Shown here piece after piece: positions 25,501 through 32,600 of a stretch of 64,000 bases of DNA. The stretch comes from Nonomuraea coxensis DSM 45129 (lineage in GTDB: Bacteria; Actinomycetota; Actinomycetes; Streptosporangiales; Streptosporangiaceae). The stretch spans positions 4,754,501-4,818,500 of the forward strand of contig NZ_CP068985.1 of NCBI RefSeq assembly GCF_019397265.1. The letters run 5' to 3'. A model generated the notes under the pieces. The model was not told the origin of the DNA. It ran no database searches and saw only the letters and a list, made by a program, of their open reading frames with translations. The first letter of the stretch is position 1. Each line of letters opens with the position of its first letter. Made by a program: the position numbers and the translations under genes.

Positions 25501-28500
25501 CGTAGGATCGACGTCGCCTTCCTCACGTTGCACATGAGCCAGACGGCCCTTCGTGTCGTACTCCATACGCCATGGGGCCAGCCCAGGCGGAGTGATCTGC
25601 GAGAGTCGGCCCTCACCGTTGTAGTAGTAGAGCGTGGCCAAGTTCGTGCGCGGGTCGGTGGCCTGCCGCAGATGCCCCGTGGAGTCATACAGATACGTGG
25701 CGAGCACGGTGGTCTTCATCGCGTTGGATTCCGGGTCGAACGCGGTGAACGACACGGTCTTGACCTGCTCCTTGAAGTCGCCCCAGCCGGAGGCGACCCC
25801 TGTGGCGGTGGTGGCGGTGGCGTAGGAGATTTCAAGCGCTCGACAGCCGGTCACCAAGGTCGTCCCGCAAGTGACGCCGGTGGGGACAGGGGCGAGGATA
25901 CGGGTCACCCGCCCATTGATGTCTCGGTAGTAGTTGACGGCCGATTCGGCGGCCGTGGTTTCGGTGCGGGCTATCAACCAGGAATCGTGGACCTTGGTGT
26001 AGGTGGTCTTGCTCCCGCTGCTGTCGGTGACGATGAGTTGTTCGCCGCTGGTACTGATGCGTGTGCCGTCGGCGGCATCGCCGACGCCGCCGAAACTGCT
26101 GCCGTTCTTGACGTAGGTCAAGGACGCACCGTTGGGGCCGATGAGCTGGAGGGAATCGGAGGCGCCGTCGCCGGAGGGGGTGTATTCGGATACCCACGAG
26201 GGTGTGGCGGGGAAGGAGTCCTTCCAGCCGGGGCCGAAGACTCCGGCTTCGTATTGTGAGGTGGGTCGGAGGGTGGTGAGAGTGCGGTTGACCGAGATGC
26301 CGAACAGACTCGCGTCCGTGCTGGTGAGGGAGAAGTCGCCGGATTGCAGGGCGACGGTACCAGGGCCGATGTCGGCGGTGGCGTAGGAGCCGCCGAAGGC
26401 GGAGGTGTCGAGGGTGAACGTGATGGGTTCTGTGCAATCCTCGGCTACCGTGCCTCCGCTGAAGCAGGCCCGGACTTTGACCTGACCTCGTTGGTCCTGG
26501 ACCGTCTTGGCCACGTTCCAGATGAGGTCGGCGAAGTTCTTCGACGTGTCGGTACGGCTCTGCGGCCAGCCGGAGATGGGGGTGCTGGAGCCGGGCGGGG
26601 TCACGTCACTGGCTGGGATCGGATACCACCAGACGTCGTACCACTCGTAGCGGACGCTTGTCCGGCCAGGCGGTGCGGTGGTGGCCAGCGTCACCGACTG
26701 CTGGGTACGGCTGTCCTCCTTGGGGCTGAGGAAGCCGCCCGCTCCGATGCCGAAGCTGTAGGCGGCGGCCTGGGAGGTGTTGTGGGCCTTGTCCCGGGTC
26801 TTTACATACAGGGTGTGCCAGCCGACCGGACGGTTCATCATGATGTGTCCCAGCGGCTGCCCGGCCTGTCCCGTGTTCAGGTGGGGGGTGGTCGGATCGT
26901 CCAGTCCCCACCAGTAGCCGGACACGTCGCCCGATGAGGAGCCAGCGATGCAGGTGTAAGGCTCGTCCGGATTTATGTAGGAGACCCAGCCGTTCGCCGG
27001 GACCGGGCACTGGATGGCCGGCTGCTGTGGTGGGCTAGCGTCGATGGCCAGGAGTTGCCACGCCGACCAGGCCGAGTGTTCGGCGCCGTCAAAGGCGCGA
27101 GCGCGCCAGCGCACTTTCCACCCGTCGGTGAGTTTGCCCGATGGGACTGTGATCTTCGCGGAAGTTCCGGCTTGTACGCCGTCCACGGCGCCGGACCAGA
27201 TCAGGCCACTGCCTTGTCCCGTGGTGGCAGGGTCGTGCCCGACTTCGAATTCGGCGCGTAGCACGCCTCCGTCCGGATCCTTGACAAATGCATGCAGAGC
27301 CGGAGTGGTAGTTGATGCGTAGATGACACCCCCCTCCGAGGCGATGGGCGTCGCACGCAACTGGTCCAGGGACGGTGCCGATCCGTAGGTGACGACCAGT
27401 TTCGGCGGCTGTGCCCCCGCGCCGGTCTTTTCCGAGGAGTGGAAGGACCGCGTGTACTGGCGCTCGAACTCGGTCGGCCATTCCTCGGTGAGACGCAGCA
27501 TCACGCCATAGCCGGGAGAGCCTTGTGCCCAGGCCTTGGCGATGTCGGTGATCTGCCAGGTCCAGGTTCCCGCGGGGATGTCGAAATCATCGGTGCAGGG
27601 GCCTGGTTCCTGGGCGCGCTGCTCGCCGCTGGTGGTCGTCGTCGGCTGGTTGGACCAGACAGTACTGCTAGCCGTCCATGAACTGGTGATGCGCTGGGCC
27701 TTGATGCTCAACCCAGACTCGCACCCCCAGTTGTAGTCCCCCGTGTGCAGTTCTAGCTTGGCGTCGGTGATCGCTTTACCCGCCAAGGAGGAGGTGTTGA
27801 AACGCAACAATGACCTGTCGAAGTGCCGTTTGGTGGTGCTCCCGCTGGCACTGTCGCCCTGGCCAATGACCAGTTCCTCACCGCCCGGATTGCCGTACCC
27901 CGAGTCTCCGACCGAGCCTGCGGTGGGGGAGGTGAGTGTGGTGTCGCTCAGCACGGACAACGTGGTTGTAGGGTCGACGGTCACCGGATAGTTGGTAGCC
28001 GGGTCGGCGAGGAACTCCGCATCGGGCCTGAGGACCAGCAGCTGCTGGTCGCCATCGGTCACGACCTGGGCGTCAATCTCGCCCCGCGACGGTGCGGGAG
28101 GGGCAGGCTGCTCCGTTGTCGGAGCGGTTGAGGTCTCGTACATGACCGGCTCCGGCGCCGCGGCCACTGTCGTGCCCTTGGCGTCGGTGAGTTCGAGCCC
28201 GCCCTGTTTGGTCTTGGCGAGGGTGAGCCCCTTTGTCTGGATCGGGATCTTGTACTCGACTGGTGCGCTTGGGCGCTCACGCAGTACGACATCATGGCTG
28301 AATCCCGTGGGCAGGGCGGTCACAACCAGGTCCGCCCCGGGGCCTGCGGCGTCGCTGTAGATGGCCTTGTTGCCCTCGACCTTCGGCGCAGGGAGAGGAG
28401 TGGGCCAGGTAAGCACGTAGGACTGCGTGTCGGAACGCTCCAGCACAGCCAGCGGCTTGCCGCCGCCGCCCGCGGAGAAGGTCACGTTGGCCAGCGTCGC

Positions 28501-28917
28501 CTTCGGCTTCAGCACCCCGTCGGCGGCCACGAGCGAGGTGTCGATCGGGGCCCAGCTCTCACCCCGCTTGACCCTGACGGGGCCGCTGGAGGCCTCCAGG
28601 GTGGTGGTGCCGTCGGGATTGGCGTAGGTGAGCGTCGTCTCCGTCGTCTCCCCCGACACGAGAACCCGGCTGCCCTGCAGCCGGGCCGCTAACGCGGCGG
28701 AGACGCGGTCAGGCCGCTCCGATACCGGCTGTACGGCGGGCGTCGCTGCACCGGTCGGTGTGGGGGAGGTCTGAGCTACGGCCGAGGCGTTCTCGGCTGC
28801 TAAGGACGTGGTCAGCGTCAGGGCGGTCACCACGGTGGTGACCGTGAAGCGCGTCCCGGACCGGCGCTTGCGCATCGGCGTGGACGGACGCGCTACGGGG
28901 GGTGAAGATAAACTCAC
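22582..28917 (-). CDS. Secreted RHS-repeat polymorphic toxin with GIY-YIG/URI-like C-terminal domain
   Basis: 2111 residues. Residues 1-50 are a signal peptide (basic start, hydrophobic TVVTALTLTTSLA). About 310-510 is a DNRLRE-type domain (paired WTWQITDIAKAW, GYGVMLRL). It is followed by an Ig-like stretch and, from about 850, a DUF6531-type RHS entry (LQSGDFSLTSTDASLFGISV). Many YD repeats then lead to the RHS core GARLYNPADGRFLQTDPV (about 1912-1930). After the core come a hydrophobic segment (about 1962-1992) and a 120-residue toxin tip. The tip reads AYIVYEI, then YKYGIS, then ARTLEASLIW, matching the GIY-YIG nuclease order with a later Glu. The RHS shell normally encloses and delivers the tip. 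Nuclease activity is inferred. Confidence 0.88.
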   Translation of the reverse strand: MSLSSPPVARPSTPMRKRRSGTRFTVTTVVTALTLTTSLAAENASAVAQTSPTPTGAATPAVQPVSERPDRVSAALAARLQGSRVLVSGETTETTLTYANPDGTTTLEASSGPVRVKRGESWAPIDTSLVAADGVLKPKATLANVTFSAGGGGKPLAVLERSDTQSYVLTWPTPLPAPKVEGNKAIYSDAAGPGADLVVTALPTGFSHDVVLRERPSAPVEYKIPIQTKGLTLAKTKQGGLELTDAKGTTVAAAPEPVMYETSTAPTTEQPAPPAPSRGEIDAQVVTDGDQQLLVLRPDAEFLADPATNYPVTVDPTTTLSVLSDTTLTSPTAGSVGDSGYGNPGGEELVIGQGDSASGSTTKRHFDRSLLRFNTSSLAGKAITDAKLELHTGDYNWGCESGLSIKAQRITSSWTASSTVWSNQPTTTTSGEQRAQEPGPCTDDFDIPAGTWTWQITDIAKAWAQGSPGYGVMLRLTEEWPTEFERQYTRSFHSSEKTGAGAQPPKLVVTYGSAPSLDQLRATPIASEGGVIYASTTTPALHAFVKDPDGGVLRAEFEVGHDPATTGQGSGLIWSGAVDGVQAGTSAKITVPSGKLTDGWKVRWRARAFDGAEHSAWSAWQLLAIDASPPQQPAIQCPVPANGWVSYINPDEPYTCIAGSSSGDVSGYWWGLDDPTTPHLNTGQAGQPLGHIMMNRPVGWHTLYVKTRDKAHNTSQAAAYSFGIGAGGFLSPKEDSRTQQSVTLATTAPPGRTSVRYEWYDVWWYPIPASDVTPPGSSTPISGWPQSRTDTSKNFADLIWNVAKTVQDQRGQVKVRACFSGGTVAEDCTEPITFTLDTSAFGGSYATADIGPGTVALQSGDFSLTSTDASLFGISVNRTLTTLRPTSQYEAGVFGPGWKDSFPATPSWVSEYTPSGDGASDSLQLIGPNGASLTYVKNGSSFGGVGDAADGTRISTSGEQLIVTDSSGSKTTYTKVHDSWLIARTETTAAESAVNYYRDINGRVTRILAPVPTGVTCGTTLVTGCRALEISYATATTATGVASGWGDFKEQVKTVSFTAFDPESNAMKTTVLATYLYDSTGHLRQATDPRTNLATLYYYNGEGRLSQITPPGLAPWRMEYDTKGRLAHVQREEGDVDPTQAVVYDVPITGAGAPVDLSAPQTAKWGQATNLPVTSTALFPPSHPPARGSDGAYAATTTDWEYASLIYTDVNGRPVNDASFGAGAWQVNTSRHDHNGRVVWTLNAVNRAHALAPTADTDPYVAGRADSAERAQLLAYAGTYDDDGNLLESRGPTHPVKLASGAVVSARPTSKNTYDEGKPSSDIVYGLLTRTVMQPLVMDGTAEPGATDKRTLVLGYDPVSSGDPSGWTLRAATSRTVAIDGGTDIVSKTRYDAAGRVIEARMPESGGADAGTMVTTYYKADGSGPVGCRNAAWAGLPCQNAPKAQPGSGEPLPVTLVAHYTYWGKDALSTDTAGDVVRTLTKRYDTAGRLLGEQVSATPAAEAGRPVPETVTTYDPATGLVTKVTAGSVSTSTNYDTFGRLASYTDADGNTATRTYNLDGQVATASDGKGSTTYTYNGTDEQGRKERRGLPTAVDTPGVGIFRASYGENGQVTRQVYPNGLLAEYRYDSVGNRNLLAYSRNQTSWLSFTATVGPFNTVAEATSPLSRQAFGYDAAGRLVSVADTVSGSCASRLYTYTANSNRSRVDSYAPASDGSCSKAGTPNSVSYSYDQADRLIAPGYVHDALGRATAVPAAHVAGGSDLTVGYHVNDMVASLTQAGVTRSFTLDPEGRVRSTTQSGGAKPGTTLNHYSGPGDSPAWISEADGTWTRNVQGLTGGLAAIQHASGAVVFQLGNLHGDIVATVDGSASASGVTAYFEQTEFGAQRTGNGHTPERYGWLGSAQRASEDVGGLVLMGARLYNPADGRFLQTDPVPGASANAYDYCNADPVNCRDLDGRVPFVLPLVALGLEALITALIGTAVVLAATIVAYECFKTKCVAEMAKLGSITVPFPNKDSATAKRYGNTAYIVYEIQGAWGQTYKYGISRQAGLRRPNSQLTACDNYYGAAGTCSTIVLHRVTGWFAARTLEASLIWNHVLMYGACPPGNKPPRCT

Positions 28918-29043
28918 CCATACCTCGCTTTCGGGTAATTATCAGGAAATACACAGGCAAAACGGAGAGAGCGTATATCGAGATCGACTACTTGATCAAG
29001 ACCGGCTCCGTTGCGAAAATCCCTCGATGAACACGAGCAGGCC

Positions 29044-29148
29044 GCCGCAGTAAATACCGGATTTACTGCGGCAGGCGCCCGCGCCGTGCCATCCTGAGCT
29101 GGATCACCCACGCTGGTGATCATGATTGAGGCGTACGCATTTACTGCG
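29044..29148. repeat. 12-bp perfect inverted repeat plus a third copy of ATTTACTGCG
   Basis: GCCGCAGTAAAT (29044-29055) and ATTTACTGCGGC (29061-29072) are perfect arms 5 bp apart. ATTTACTGCG recurs directly at 29139-29148, 20 bp before the recombinase GTG. The repeats fill the 251-bp gap between the divergent RHS toxin and recombinase genes. They may be recombinase arm sites, an att core or an operator. The palindrome at the other recombinase (1759-1794) has a different sequence. Confidence 0.7.
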
Positions 29149-29168
29149 ACAGAGAGGGGGGTGTACGT

Positions 29169-30202
29169 GTGAGCCTGATCGCCGCCGACGTGATTCCGCT
29201 CGGACATGATCGGCCCGGCATCTACGCCGACGCGGTCGAGGTCTATCTGCGTTCCGCCGGGATCGCCGCCTCGTCCCAGCGGATCTACCGGATCTCGCTG
29301 ATCACCTGGGCGTGGCTCGCGCACGGCGAGCAGCCGCCTCTGGGCAGGGCCCGCCGCGGCACCTCCCCGCCCGCCGTCGGTTTCAGCACCCTGGACCGAC
29401 CGGCCGCCGCCGGTGTGCTCGCCGAGAGCTTCGCCGTGCGGGCCCGGCTCGTCGACGCCGACACCGTCAACCGGGAGCTGTCAGTGCTGAAGGCCGCCGT
29501 CGCCTGGTGGCGGGCCCGTGGATGGCTCGCCACCAACCCGATCGCCGGGATCGAACGCCGTCCGGCGCCGCCGGACCGCACCCGGGCCCTGTCGCGGGGG
29601 CAGGTCGCCGCGCTGTTCGAGCTGAAGGCGCCCCTGCGGGAAAAGACGTTGTGGCGGGTCCTGTATGAGACGTGCGCCCGCGCCGAGGAGACCCTCGGCC
29701 TCGACATCGGCGACCTGCTGCTGACCGACAAGCGCGCCCGCATCGTCTCCAAGGGCGGCGCCACTGACTGGGTGCACTGGCAGTCCGGCACCGCCCAGCT
29801 GCTGCCCCGGCTGCTCAAGGGCCGCAGCCGCGGCCCGGTATTCCTCACCGACCGGCGGGCACCCGCCCACACCCCCACCCTCGACGTCTGCCCGGTCACC
29901 GGCCGGGCGCGGCTGTCCTATCGGCGCGCCGCGGAACTGTTTGAGACCCTCACCCGGCCGCTGGCCCACCCCGGCGTCGCCGACCCCGCCGAACTCGAAC
30001 TACGCGGAGGCTGGACACTGCACCAGCTACGCCATTCCGCGCTGACCCACGAGGCCGAGGACGGCACCAACACCCCCACCCTGCTGGCCCCCGCTCCCGG
30101 CACGCCTCGGTCCGCTCCCTGGAGCGCTACGCACGGCCGGGCGTCGACGCCGTCGCCAGCCACGTCGCCTCCCGCGACCCCCGAGCACGCCGCACCACCT
30201 GA
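29169..30202 (+). pseudogene. Tyrosine recombinase, frameshifted near the 3' end
   Basis: From GTG 29169 (GAGAGGGGGG upstream) the protein reads as a tyrosine recombinase. It has a core-binding domain (SQRIYRISLITWAWL, LSVLKAAVAWWRARGWLATN), then Arg in YETCARAEETLGL, Lys in SKGGATDW and HQLRHSALTHEAEDG with the HxxR motif. After GTNTPTLLA, two extra C bases near 30090 shift the frame. The expected end (SRHASVRSLERYARPG, with the nucleophile Tyr) continues in another frame to a TGA at 30200-30202. As written the protein lacks its nucleophile. It marks the right end of the accessory block and probably drove its integration. Confidence 0.82.
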
Positions 30203-30296
30203 CACCACGCTCACCGTATGCCTGGGCAAGGGCAAGGGGTGTACGGACGGAGCCAGGCCAGGTCGGCCGGTCACTCCACCAGCCGCATCGACACCG

Positions 30297-30815
30297 TCAG
30301 GCGGCCAGGTCAACGGCGGTGAAGTCAATTCGCTCGACGTTCTCGGAGAAGGGCCAGAACGTGATCACGATCTGGCCCGAGATGCCGCCGGACCCGGTCA
30401 CTCCCTGGCAGGGCCCCATGAAATGCTCGTCACCCGGGTCGCCGAGCTCGAACAGCACGGTGATGTCCGGCACCTCCAGGCCCGGCGTCGCCTCCAGCAG
30501 GACGGCGAGCGCGTCGTCGACGGCGCGCTGCATCCGCTTCCACGCTCCGGCCGCCGCGAGGGTGTCGAGCGCGTCGAGGCAGCGTTCCTCGTCGCGGTCG
30601 ATCGGGAACCCGGACTGTTCGAGGTGCGCGGCCACCAGGTCGATCTCGCCTGGGTAGTAGCGGTACATGTCCCTGATGGGCTCCAGCATCGAACGCAGCA
30701 GGCCGACGCGGTCCGCGGCCGGGGCGATGGCGCCGTCGAGGTCGATCCCCGTCAGGTCGGCGCACTCCTTTGCCAACAATGGGCCCCCCGGGTTCGGCTC
30801 TAGGGTTGGCGGCAT
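30297..30815 (-). pseudogene. 5' part of a DUF2268 Zn-protease gene, truncated before its active site
   Basis: 172 residues up to a premature TGA at 30297. The text IDLDGAI, MYRYYPGEIDLVAAHLEQSG, GPCQGVTG, then IVITFWPFSENVERIDFTAV is the N-terminal part of a DUF2268 protein. The family normally continues at that point into the zinc-binding H-E-x-x-H, but here it changes to DLAA and stops, at about 30311. The 3' end of such a gene lies at 18490-18636 on the same strand. Its 5' end overlaps the divergent VOC gene by two bases if the first ATG is used, so a later start (TTG near 30775) may be the original one. Confidence 0.65.
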
Positions 30816-31551
30816 GGCGCTGCAACTGGTTCAGGTGAACTTCAAGGCCCGGGACGACGCGACGCTCGGCCGCTTCTGGGCGGAGGCCCTCGGCTGGGGC
30901 GTCTCCAGCGAGGGGCCCGGCGTGACCAACGTCGAACCCGTGGGCTTCGACTGGCCGGACCCCACCGCCGTCTGTGTCGACGTCGTCACCGTCCCCGATC
31001 CCGAGACGGTGAGGTACCGCGCGCACCTCGATCTCGCCACCACCTCCGCCGCCCATCAGGCGGAACTGGTCGCGCGGCTGAAGGCGCTCGGCGCGACGCC
31101 GGCCGACGTCGGCCAGGGCGACGTGCCGTGGGAGGTGCTGGCCGACCCGGAGGGCAACGTGTTCTGCGTGCTGGAGCCTCGTGAGCTCTACCAGGACACG
31201 GGGCCGATCGCCGCGGTGGTCGTGAACTGCGCCGGCCCGCGGGCCATGGCCCGCTTCTGGGAGGAGGCGGTCGGCTGGACCGTCCACGAGGTGAACGACG
31301 ATCTCGCGCGGCTGCGCTCGGAGAAGGGCGTCGGGCCTTATCTGGAGTTCGTCCGCACGCCCGGCGGGGACAGCGCGTGGACCCGGGTCCATCTCGACGT
31401 GCTGCCGTACCCGGGCGACGACCAGGCGGCGGAGGTGGCCCGGCTGGAGAGCCTCGGCGCGACGCCCGCCGACGTCGGCCAGGGCGACGTGCCGTGGAAG
31501 GTGCTGGCCGACCCGGAGGGCAACGACTTCTGCGTCCTGCGCCGGGCCTGA
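30814..31551 (+). CDS. VOC (glyoxalase/bleomycin-resistance-like) protein, two domains
   Basis: 245 residues from ATG 30814 with two tandem VOC modules, about 1-125 and 126-245. Each begins with strand-helix text (LVQVNFKARD, AAVVVNCAGP) and ends in a very similar block: LGATPADVGQGDVPW, VLADPEGN, FC. The block repeats at DNA level with few changes (31087-31165 and 31454-31532). VOC proteins bind metals or drugs, or catalyse reactions on small molecules. This bacterial group is usually annotated only as VOC family. No operon partner is obvious. Confidence 0.85.
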   Translation: MALQLVQVNFKARDDATLGRFWAEALGWGVSSEGPGVTNVEPVGFDWPDPTAVCVDVVTVPDPETVRYRAHLDLATTSAAHQAELVARLKALGATPADVGQGDVPWEVLADPEGNVFCVLEPRELYQDTGPIAAVVVNCAGPRAMARFWEEAVGWTVHEVNDDLARLRSEKGVGPYLEFVRTPGGDSAWTRVHLDVLPYPGDDQAAEVARLESLGATPADVGQGDVPWKVLADPEGNDFCVLRRA

Positions 31552-31582
31552 CGCCCCCGCCCGCTCCACAGAAGCGAGCTAG

Positions 31583-31659
31583 ACGAGACGGTCCGTCTTG
31601 ACTTGGCGAAGGATGCGCTGTACGTTCGCCGTATCCGATAACGAGACGGACCGTCTCGT
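31583..31659 (+). promoter_or_regulatory. Promoter flanked by two TetR-type operators
   Basis: TTGACT (31598-31603) and TACGTT (31621-31626) are 17 bp apart, a good sigma-70-type promoter. ACGAGACGG-T-CCGTCTTGA (31583-31601) overlaps the -35 box, and the perfect dyad ACGAGACGG-A-CCGTCTCGT (31641-31659) lies downstream of the -10. The GAGACGGNCCGTCTC core is of the kind bound by TetR-family repressors. It controls the SDR and ABC-F genes. No tetR gene adjoins it. Confidence 0.78.
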
Positions 31660-31692
31660 CTTCCAGCCCCGACGACCGGACGGAGACCGCGC

Positions 31693-32553
31693 ATGCGCAC
31701 CCCGGACACCCCCGTACCCCGCACCTGGTTCATCACCGGCGCCCGCCGCGGGCTCGGCCGCGCGTTCGCCCTCGCCGCGCTGGAGCGCGGCGACCGGGTG
31801 GCCGCCGCCTCCCGCGGCATCACCCGGCAGGACTTCGACGACCGGTACGCGGACCGGCTGCTCGTCCTGCCCCTGGACGTGACCGACCGCGCCGCCGTGT
31901 TCGCCGCCGTGGACACCGCCGCCGAGCACTTCGGCCGGCTCGACATCGTGGTCAACAACGCCGGGAGCATGTCCTTGGGCATGATCGAGGAGTTCACCGA
32001 GGCCGAGGCCCGCGCCCAGCTCGACGTCAACCTGTTCGGCGCGATGTGGGTCTGCCAGGCCGTCCTGCCGCACCTGCGCGCCCAGCGGTCCGGCCACATC
32101 GTGCAGATCTCCAGCATCGCCGCGCTGGGCGGCTTCCCCAGCACCGGCATGTACAGCGCGAGCAAGTTCGCGCTGGAGGGCATGAGCGAGGCGCTGGCGA
32201 TGGAGGCCGCGCCGTTCGGCGTCAAGCTCAGCATCGTCCAGCCCGGCGGCTACTGGACCGACCTCTACACCAGCATGTCCATGGCCACGCCCAAGGAGGA
32301 GTACGCCCCGCTGCGCGCCGAACTGGAGAAACAGTGGGCCGAGGACTCCGTCGACAGCGAGCCGCGCCTGGCCGCCGAGGCGCTGCTGAAGCTGGTCGAC
32401 AGCGACGACCCGCCACTGCGCCTGCTGCTCGGCAGCATGGTCTACGACCTGGCCTTCGACCTCTCCCGGAGCCGGATGGCGACCTGGGCCGCCTGGGAGC
32501 AGGTCAGCCGTGCCGCCGAGCACGCCGTGCCCGCCCCGGGGAGCGCCGATTGA
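31693..32553 (+). CDS. SDR family oxidoreductase
   Basis: 286 residues. The start WFITGARRGLGRAFALAALE is the classical TGxxxGxG dinucleotide motif, LDVTDRAAVFAAVD and VVNNAGSM (NNAG) follow, and the catalytic Ser-Tyr-Lys appears as QISSIAALGGFP and MYSASKFALEGMSEALA. It is of classical short-chain size and probably cytoplasmic. It is the first gene behind the double operator, 47 bases before the ABC-F gene, so the pair is likely induced together by a TetR ligand such as a drug. Its substrate is unknown. Confidence 0.92.
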   Translation: MRTPDTPVPRTWFITGARRGLGRAFALAALERGDRVAAASRGITRQDFDDRYADRLLVLPLDVTDRAAVFAAVDTAAEHFGRLDIVVNNAGSMSLGMIEEFTEAEARAQLDVNLFGAMWVCQAVLPHLRAQRSGHIVQISSIAALGGFPSTGMYSASKFALEGMSEALAMEAAPFGVKLSIVQPGGYWTDLYTSMSMATPKEEYAPLRAELEKQWAEDSVDSEPRLAAEALLKLVDSDDPPLRLLLGSMVYDLAFDLSRSRMATWAAWEQVSRAAEHAVPAPGSAD

Positions 32554-32600
32554 CGCATCCCGCCACGCCCCGGCCTCACCGACACCAGGAGGACGCCCAC

